Shown: positions 56,016-64,000 of the stretch, one piece after another
How the letters are laid out: each line of letters opens with the position of its first letter
Numbering within the stretch: position 1 is the first letter of the stretch
Origin: Zarea fungicola
Lineage: Eukaryota > Ascomycota > Sordariomycetes > Hypocreales > Cordycipitaceae
Assembly: GCA_900169235.1 (NCBI GenBank)
Contig: FWCC01000077.1
Span: 1-64,000, forward strand
Direction of reading: 5' to 3'
DNA: 64,000 nt
Program-made: the position numbers and the translations under genes
The notes under the pieces: model-generated
The model's input: the letters and a program-made list of their open reading frames with translations, nothing else
Databases searched by the model: none
Told to the model about the DNA's origin: nothing

Positions 56016-57184
56016 CTACTTGTTCAGGATTTGCTGGTTTGGCCCGCCAATTAAAATTTTAATAACCTGGCCCTCCTGAACCTTTTTAAACGCCTGCTCT
56101 GCCTGGCTGAACTCTACTTCTTCCGAAATGAGCATCTTGACATCCACCTTGCCAGTTGCAACCAATTCAATCGCCAGCTCATAGTCGCCAGCCCCGTATC
56201 GGAACGACCCCTTCACAGTGACCTCCTTCAGACACATGGCCATAATGGGAAATGTAATATCAGCCTTCCCCATGCCGCCTTGTACATAGGTGCCGCCCAT
56301 GCGCACCGTGTGAATGCTTGTCTGGATGGACGGCTCCGCGCCGCTAGCATCGATAACCACGTCAGCGCCATCACCTAGCTCTGCCACCTTTTTCAGATCG
56401 GTCGCGTTTTCCTCTGATGAGATTCTCTGCGACATGTATGTATGCGTAGAACTAAATTTTTTGGCGAGATCGAGCTTTGACTGTACAATGTCCACGCTGA
56501 CAACTTTACTCGCGCCATGGGCCTTTGCGACGGCGGCACAGAGAAGGCCAACGGGTCCTGCGCCCATTATGACGACTGACTGCCCCGGCTTCACGTCAGC
56601 CTGCTTGACAATATGTACAGCAACAGCAAGCGGCTCAATCAATGCGCCCTCCTGGAGGGAGACATGCTCAGGGAGTTTGTAACAGAAGTCGGATGGTGCA
56701 GACCAAATACCCGTAAGCGTTCCATGGTGCGGAGGTGTTGCGGCAAATATCATCTTGCTGCAAAGGTTGTACTTTCCGCCGCGGCAGAAGTGGCAGCGAC
56801 GACAACCGTACCCAGGCTCGAGGGCGACGCGGTCGCCTGGTCGTAGATGAGTAACGGCGGAGCCGACCTCGACGACGGTGCCTGAGGACTCATGCCCGAG
56901 GACCATGGGGTCTTTGACAACAAAGTGGCCAATGGCACCATGGGCATAGTAGTGCACGTCGCTGCCGCATATGCCTGTGTAGTTGACAGCTACCAGGATG
57001 TTGTGGGCATCCTCGATCGTGGGCTTAGGCTGCTCAACGTAGGTGACATCAAATGGTTTGTTAAGTACGAAAGATAGGTTCTATCGCATGGATATTAGTG
57101 CCGACTCGTACACATAAATAGTTGCTCTTGCTGTCAAATTCAACATACGCTGAGGCTCTCCATTTTCGAAGTTGGGGTAGCCAT
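56016..57184 (-). CDS. Zinc-dependent polyol dehydrogenase (xylitol/sorbitol dehydrogenase type)
   Basis: A medium-chain NAD-dependent dehydrogenase oxidising a polyol, most likely xylitol to xylulose in pentose catabolism. Two exons (57184-57149 and 57080-56016) flank a 68-nt intron (GTATGT...GATAG, phase 0). The first exon encodes only 12 residues ([12 protein letters not shown]), and the total is 366. Catalytic zinc ligands: Cys50 in [10 protein letters not shown] and His75-Glu76 in LGHESSG. Structural zinc cysteines lie in [15 protein letters not shown] (four Cys). Rossmann motif GAGPVGLL, with Asp in [10 protein letters not shown] (NAD rather than NADP preference). [13 protein letters not shown] is the substrate-side zinc loop. 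Sorbitol or L-arabitol dehydrogenase function remains possible, since these paralogues share all motifs. Confidence 0.9.
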
Positions 57185-60100
57185 GTTGGCAGTGTGGAAG
57201 ACAGTTATTTACTTCGCGCGTATTCTGCCGAGTTAAATCGCTCCAGTAGGCAGTCTGCAGGTCAGAACCAGGTACCTGTACAACAATGGGTAGCTCTCAA
57301 TAGGAACACGGAGAATGATGACAGTGATGGAAGAAGAAGACACCCAAATAGCTTTCGGCTACGGAGCGTTTAATACTATTGGCGTCGGGACTGGGCAGCC
57401 GAAGTTTGATCATTATTGCCCCGCATTACTTGCATCGTGTGCGGACCTCTGGATGCGCACCAATCGCATAGTGTAAGTTAAATGCGTTCGGTGCCACACT
57501 TCAAATGCATCCATAGTTCTCCGCACTCATCGCTTCACTGTCTAAAGTAATATTATAGTGGAGATTGTATATAATGCTGTTCCCGCGACACCAGCGCTGA
57601 TTTGCTGCTGCCATGAGTACTAACTATCGGTAAACCTGCCGTGTTCGGGCACGGAAACACAACCCCGTACAGCACCTAGCAAAAAATGGTTCCTGGCACT
57701 TACATAGACACAGGGACACATACACACACACACACATAGCGATATATATATATATACATGTACATATCAAACCCAGATACAAAATTTAATACTACAAACT
57801 ATAATAATAATTTAATGGCAGAAATACGTGCCAAAATTTTACTGCCGTGAGGGAGGCGTTCTGCTCCACCATATGAAGCAAGCCTCAGCTAGCCAGCTCG
57901 TAAAAAACACAATGGAAACATTGCACGCCAAGTATTGCCTTTTCAGCTGTGAGTTCCGATTGAATAAAATCTACAAATTAGAAATCTCTCCATAAAAAGA
58001 ATATTATCAAGGACACTATATACATCTTTATATCCAAACAGTCACGCCTGAGTGCGAATTTCAGTCTATACTATGTCATCTACATACATAGGACGAGCCG
58101 TGGCATCTTGATGCTGTTGATAATTGTCTGCCGGCTCGGATCTGCTTCGCAGTCCACAGAGCCAATGTCACCCCCAAATGCACTGAATGGCTCTGAAAAA
58201 TAGTGGCGCCGGCTTCTCTGGTGGCTATGATCTGGGAATCTTTGCAGAATAGGCACTGCGTGGTGGGATGGAGGGCGAGGTTGGTGTTACTGACACAACT
58301 CGCCGAGCCAGTTCCATTAAATCAGGCGCAAATGCAGTGTTTGATGATCGATAATACATTTGCGGCACAGATTGGAATCGGTCAGTGACGGGCGACAATC
58401 TTCGATGGCAGACGAGAAATTCGCCAGAAAGCGTAGCGTTTCAGGGTTAGGCGGCGGTAAAAGGCATCAAAGCTAGAATAATGTTCATGAATGAACCAGC
58501 GTGGACGTTGAAGGAACGGAAAGTGTGGAAAATCTCATATACTGTCTTTCTGCGGCTTGATGACGCCAGGCGGCCACCACGTCTAGTCGATGTTGGATTT
58601 ACCAGCCGAAATCCTTCGTCTACACGGCAAATACGCATCGCAGATGTAATGCATTATGTTTCGATTCCTGAGACGAATACGATTCAGTACTAAGAAGATG
58701 AGAAGTTCTATTCGCCTGCGGACTTCTTATTCTCTAGCGAACTCATGCTGACACGGGGTGTTGTCTATTGATACGCACGCATGTAGAATGCCTTACCTGG
58801 TATTGTTCAAGGGCCAGACAAGACTCGGATATTTGTCGACCCCTGCCATTCATACTGCAAATGTACCTCCTGGGCAAAGATAGAGGAAAATGCGTTGAGT
58901 AGTTATGCCCTCTGTTGAGATTCAACGTAGCCGCGTGTCTTGATGGGATCAAAACTGGCGCAGTTGGGCGGATATTTACTAGCTAAATGAACATTGCCAA
59001 TGTTTAGATATAGTCTTGGGATTATATTTGACTAACCACGCTTCTGGGAGGCTGGCGACTGCAGGCCTTGTACATAGTTTGCCCCGAACGTTGTCGCCTA
59101 GTTGCATCTAAAGCAAAAGATATCAATTCAGTTGATCAACTAATAATAGGTAGTCTTAGAAAAATTTGATGAATTTTTAGTCTAACCAGTGAGAACAAAC
59201 TAGGTAGGTGTCGTTGCCATTACTGCTTCGCTCTTACATTAAGGGCCTCGGCACTAGTTAATGAGCCAGGATAGAGGTGCAAGACTACGCAGCCCGATCG
59301 AGACACAGAAAAAACGATGCTTCAACGATGATATTCATTTTCAAGGTGGATAATCGTAGTAACACACCGCAAAATGCAATGCAATTTGTAAATACGGTCG
59401 GAACATGATTGTGCCCACCCTTCCTTGGTATGGTCTATGTGACAGAGTCAATTCGGCGAAGTCAGCCGCCACCTTTCACAAAATGCAAGATTCAATTCTC
59501 GCAAGCTGATGCCGAGCAGTCAGTATTAAAAACACGGCGGATCGTATTTGCACTGTCGCTATTGAAGTTGCGTGTATGCCACGCCCTTGCATGACTAAAC
59601 TACGACGCAAGTGTCGACGTTAATGTCTGGCGGTGACAGCAAGGAGAGATATTTCATTGAATCATGGAGAGTGAAATGCAACATGCTCAAGACCACTCCA
59701 TTCCTATCTGTCAAGAATATGCTCTTTATTAGGGGGGTTGCTCTCTAGTTGCGACACATTGCCTCCTCATTGGCGTCATGCACTAATTCAAACACTCTCC
59801 ATAGTCAAGTTGCAGAACACATCTCGACTCCTTAAAAAAATAAAGGAAAAAAATCGGCAATTTACGGTGGTTGGTTAGATGCATAGATCATAAATATACG
59901 GAAAGTATTTATCATCTTACATGAACGAGGGTCGTAGCAATTCCTCTTTCGGCCAATATGAGAGTATTTAGCTGGTGTGGCGGCAAGGCTATTAATACGA
60001 AACACAAATGAAGATATAAAATCCATAGCACACTATGCCTTTTCTGAACTTATTCGCTGAGATAAGTGGGTTGAGCATATCTCGGCTGTGTAGGTCGGCA

Positions 60101-60732
60101 TGGCTTCTTCTGTCTTGCTCACAAACGGTTCAGGCTGGAGACGTACGAGGCAGCAAGGCCGACTTCGGAACATCACCCACGCAATCTACACAGATGTCGA
60201 AACACATATTTATAATAAAAGAAATTTTGAAACCTTTTCCTAGAAAGATTTACCACTGGCAATTCTTAGCAGCAAAATACTCAAATTTCGGCATCCCGCC
60301 AGATCTACTCCTGACATTGATGTGTACCGCGCCCCACTCTTGCCAATCACGGGTAAGCTAGGCTAGTAGCTATCACAGGCCTGCTGCAGGGACGGCCTCC
60401 GCCCATTCCCATCATACATGAGCCGCACTGCATCTCCAGAAATTCAGGGTGATTCACATCTTACCAAGCCGGTTCAGCGATAGTTTTAATTCCATTCGTG
60501 GCCGCTATTGTCTGTCTGGCTCGGTTCGAATATCTACCTCCCCGAAACCCCTTCAGCTGTTGACGGGCAGGTGCCATTTCCAAATCGCTCCACACCCACC
60601 AGGCGCGCAAGTTGCCTGATGATTTCACGCCTTTCCCAGGTGGCCAGACAGCTCGCAACACCATCATTCTCTGTCTTTTCAACACTAGTTCCATTCTCCC
60701 GCCCTCACCCTCATCTTGGTTGTCTCGCAGCC
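57185..60732. other. Long intergenic region with microsatellite
   Basis: 3.5 kb with no gene recognised. It contains a compound CA/TA microsatellite (about 57719-57766). Short frames (such as 58203-58388 or 60035-60361) look random. The last 250 bp, from about 60480, are pyrimidine-rich and form the leader of the next gene. Confidence 0.5.
57719..57766. repeat. (CA)n/(TA)n compound microsatellite
   Basis: ACACATACACACACACACACA followed within 10 bp by a TATATATATATATA run. Simple-sequence DNA. Confidence 0.8.
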
Positions 60733-62037
60733 ATGGCTTCGGCTGCAGAGCGCCAGCGTCGCACTATTCAAACCGCCGCTTGCCTTATAATTGGTGATGA
60801 AGTGCTTGGCGGAAAGGTGTGTCTACTAGCTCGCTAGATTCGCATTTTATTGAGGATTAAGTTAAATGGTTGTACTAAGTTGTGGATTTCTTAGATTGTT
60901 GATGTTTGTTGGCCGTTTTACCGGACTTTGTCACACGCTTATATCCTACTAGACAAACTCGGCGTATCTTGCGAAATGGTGCTTTCAAATTGGACTAGTA
61001 TGGCGAATACTCCCTTGAGCCTTTAACTGCCTTGTCTCTAATGATGCCACAGAGATTGAAAAAAATCGAAGTCGTTGAAGATGACGAGTCTGACATTATT
61101 GACTCAGTTCGCCGCTTGAGCAACAACTATGATTTTGTTGTCACCAGGCAAGTTCCATCAAAATCCAGGCGTCATGAAAGCTCTCTGTTAACAAGAACAG
61201 CGGTGGCATTGGACCCACGTAAGGTCCTCAGATTTGCCGTAGCCTGCCACTCTCAATTCTAACTTTGCATAGACACGATGATATCACTTACCAGTCCATT
61301 GCGAAGGCTTTCAGCCTTCCCCTCAAGCTCCATAGCGAAGCCTACGAGAAGATGAAACTCTTGTCTAAGCCACACCCGTCGCAGCCAAATTTTAACTGGG
61401 ACGAGGACTCGCCGGACCTACGCGCCAAGCTACGCATGGTGTACCTCCCTACAGATAAGTCGAGGCCACTAACTGACCAGTTTTTGTTTACAAGTGAAGA
61501 GCTCTGGGTGCCCGTTTCCGTCGTTAATGGCAATGTTTATATTCTGCCTGGAATTCCACGTCTATGTAAGTTCTATGTAGGATATTTGATAGTTTTATGA
61601 TAGCATGGGCTAACAAGATACCTGCCAAAATAGTTACGGCATTGCTGGAAGGCATTAAGCCTTATATACTCTCTCGCCTGGTTGATCCCGAGGGAAAAGG
61701 AAGCTTCCGAATCATCATCCAGACACCATATGCTGAGAGCAAGGTAGCTGCCTATCTTACCGATCTAGCAGCTCGTGTCGAGCCCAGGGGCGTCAAGGTA
61801 GGCAGCTACCCTCACTGGGACAGAAAGTACAACACAATAACTTTGGTTGGCAAGTAAGTACATATCCTTCTAGTCGGAGTTTTGCAGTAGATATTTTACC
61901 GTGGTACTGATACGCTGCCAAGAGATCAAGAATTTTTGGAAAGCCTGGTAGCTGAGGTGGAAAAGAATGTTGAGGGCCGACGGGTGTACAAACAGGAGGA
62001 TGTTGAGGGTGGCCCCCTGAGGGAAAGCAAAGCGTAG
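60733..62037 (+). CDS. MoCF/molybdopterin-binding-domain protein, eight exons with micro-exons
   Basis: A 292-residue protein with a MoaB/MogA-like domain, of the fungal branch related to CinA/FAD-synthase N-terminal domains; molecular role not established. Exons: 60733-60816, 60895-60903 (9 nt), 60953-60997, 61053-61147, 61201-61218 (18 nt), 61273-61565, 61634-61853 and 61923-62037. Joining gives [43 protein letters not shown], then FVVT-SGGIGPT-HDDITY, the substrate-binding loop of the fold. It continues with KAKLRM-like and VVNGNVYILPGIPRLF, and RVEPRGVKVGSYPHW. The intron after 61147 begins with GC (AG|GCAAGT), the standard GC-AG consensus; no GT alternative keeps SGGIGPT. Without the two micro-exons the active-site loop is lost. 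The start ATG (GCCATGG) is strong. Confidence 0.88.
60895..60903 (+). other. 9-nt micro-exon
   Basis: ATTGTTGAT (IVD) between acceptor TTCTTAG and donor GTTTGT. It completes the family sequence GGK-IVD-TNS. Phase 0 on both sides, so skipping would remove exactly three residues. Confidence 0.75.
61148..61200 (+). other. GC-AG intron (53 nt)
   Basis: Donor AG|GCAAGT, branch-like TGTTAAC and acceptor ACAG. Assigned because only this junction gives the conserved T-SGGIGPT. It is followed by an 18-nt exon (61201-61218). Confidence 0.8.
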
Positions 62038-64000
62038 GGAGCCAGCACTACAATTAAGCCCATTCAAGCGATTAACATGAATCGTGCTTTCTCCTTTTGT
62101 TGTGGCCAGGAACTCAATCAAACCTATGCAAAACTGAGGAAGCCAGCCGTTTGCAACATGTTGTTGGTTTGACAGATGGCAATGGTCTACCTCTGCATAA
62201 TAGTTGGCTGTCTCCCGCCGGCAGTATAATGGGCCAAGTGTTTTCGTTGCAGTAACAATCGCCCGCGTTTGCTAGCCGAAAAGTACAATAGTACGATATC
62301 TATTTCTTCACGCTTTATGTGTCCTTTAGTATCTCAGCTGCTATTTTCGGCTAGGGCTTTGAAGAATGTAGAACAGCCACGTAGCCACTTGCGTGGCTTA
62401 GATGACTGACCAAAGCATACTTAATTACCCTCACGCTTTTCTCCGTACATATGCAGCTCCTGGCTGGTTCATGCGAGCAGCACCATTTACCCCGGGGCGG
62501 TCATGCACGTGCGTTGACGCGAGTGGGTAGGATCTAGTAACACGAACCTGACATAGCTGCCTAAAGATTTGTGCACCATCCTAATAGTATACTTTGTCGT
62601 CTAGCGAGTTAAAAATACTAAAATGTACGGTGGCTACACAATGGCTTTCATTCTTTGGCCAGCGTTTAGGGTGGCGAGTTGCCTGCTTCAGTTTTGCTGG
62701 TACGGTGCGAGTGACAGCTTCTACGAATGCAGTGTCTATTGGCAAGCCACCTTTGTACATTGTTGCAATCTCTCTTCAGCCCTTACGCGGCTGACCATTG
62801 ATTGCTTGATAGTCAATGGACACCTGAGCTTCAATAACAAGTGTGTATTGAAGGATATTCAGATTTAAACAGAGAATTAAGGTACCGGGTAAAATATTAT
62901 ATGTAAATTGTGTTCCTCGGTTTGTCTGTAAGCCCTGGCGACCGGAAGGCTGCGCGCTTCACGCTTCATCTCACAGCTGCCACGGTCAACAATAAACAGT
63001 ACTCTGGGCTGGACCCGTCGGAAGCAAAACTCTAGACTAATTTGAACATACTTGGCAGGTGTTTTTGTTTCAAAGAAGTTACTCTCTAGAGAGAGGCTCT
63101 GTTGGCGGATCTTGCCGTTGGGCAGCATTAACATCATGCGGTTCATCAGAAACTGTTATAAGTATCACATTCGTCCTACTACGGTTCTGTCCATTCTATA
63201 GAAGTAACTACAAAGTGCAGTCAATGAGACTGTTATAGAAATGCAAATTACAGACAGTTAGAGTGCATTGCTTATATTTTACGTCAGCATGTCTGAAGAG
63301 TATGCTGTCTTGACAGGCTGTTTGTCGCGGTGAGTTGCAGAGGTTGTGCAGAAAATTATGTGCACTGTCACTTTAATTCATGTATAGGATTGTCACCGAC
63401 CTACCAACTAGTTAATACTAACTAGTTTGTATTTTGGTAATATCAGTAACGCGCTTCCATGCGGACCACCACATGGATCTTTGCAACTTACTCTAATCTA
63501 AGTAAATGAGTGGATATAGCTTACTATGTGGACGTGCGACCTCATTGAGGTCAGTAAAGTATGGGAATATTGTTACCCTACCTGTTGGGACTAATTGGTT
63601 AACAATCCACTCGAAACCATACACATCGCCATTTATGCGAGTGACATACATCAATCCTCTGCAACCCCAGTAGACGGCTGCCCGATAACTGGCAAGCAGG
63701 ACGATTTATTATTCCCGGATTGTGGTATCACTGCAATACAAATAATAGCTTGCTTACGAATACTAGATTACTTCGCACTTTCTGTGGGCAAACTCTGCCC
63801 TATTAGTACCGATATAAAGACAGTACTGCCAGAAAGGTAATGTCGAAACTAGACAGGGGCGGCAACGGCGCTCTGGAAGCCCTTGCCCATATCTCATCTC
63901 AGTAGAGTGGCCGACCGCGATTTCCACAGCCATAACACTAGTTTAAAATAGGGAATAAGACGACGCCAAGTATGTAATATTCTAGTAGGTGATTTTAAAT
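62038..64000. other. Intergenic region to window end
   Basis: Nearly 2 kb without a supported gene. Short frames at 62594-62868, 62877-63146 and 63595-63840 carry no family signature. No repeats recognised. Confidence 0.45.

Noticed and set aside
62594..63146. Short open frames near the window end
   Set aside because: No family signature, splice-supported extension or start context that would support a gene.

Overview
The window is nuclear DNA of a filamentous ascomycete, most likely a Sordariomycete and probably Hypocreales. The evidence is short 49-100 nt spliceosomal introns with CTAAC/CTGAC-type branch sites, fungal-only families (Zn2Cys6 activator, OPT and allantoate-type transporters, MARVEL protein), long intergenic spacers, and AT-rich transposon wreckage that looks RIP-mutated. 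All gene models were assembled by hand from splice signals, reading phase and remembered family sequences; nothing was searched.

Layout. 1-3.54 kb: an AT-rich, gene-free nest of decayed mobile DNA, bounded by terminal inverted repeats and holding a 195-bp foldback MITE with TA target duplications. 4.7-10.6 kb: a GPHR/GPR89-type membrane protein, a Nudix hydrolase and an OPT transporter. 12.5-22.4 kb: a compact group of five genes, namely a Zn2Cys6 activator, a peptidase-C45/penicillin acyltransferase-like enzyme, an allantoate-family permease, a secreted amidase and an agmatine-deiminase-like enzyme. The last four form two divergent pairs with shared promoters that carry GATA sites and, in one of them, five copies of a GGCGAGCGGG-like motif. 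This is the best candidate here for an undescribed system: nitrogen scavenging, or modification, of an N-acylated or guanidino compound.

24.5-48 kb: mostly housekeeping genes. These are NADPH-cytochrome P450 reductase, an RBMS/MSSP-like RNA-binding protein, RIO2 kinase divergent from proteasome subunit RPN1, a second OPT transporter with a long disordered N-terminus, 5-formyltetrahydrofolate cyclo-ligase and an Mtr10/transportin-3 karyopherin. 48-64 kb: sparse. A GNAT-like acetyltransferase, an intronless bacterial-type chorismate-lyase-like protein, an LTR-retroelement fragment that shares sequence with the 1-3.5 kb island, a MARVEL membrane protein, a xylitol/sorbitol-dehydrogenase-type enzyme and a MoCF-domain protein. 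That last gene has a 9-nt exon, an 18-nt exon and a GC-AG intron.

No rRNA, tRNA, CRISPR array or complete transposase/reverse transcriptase gene was recognised.
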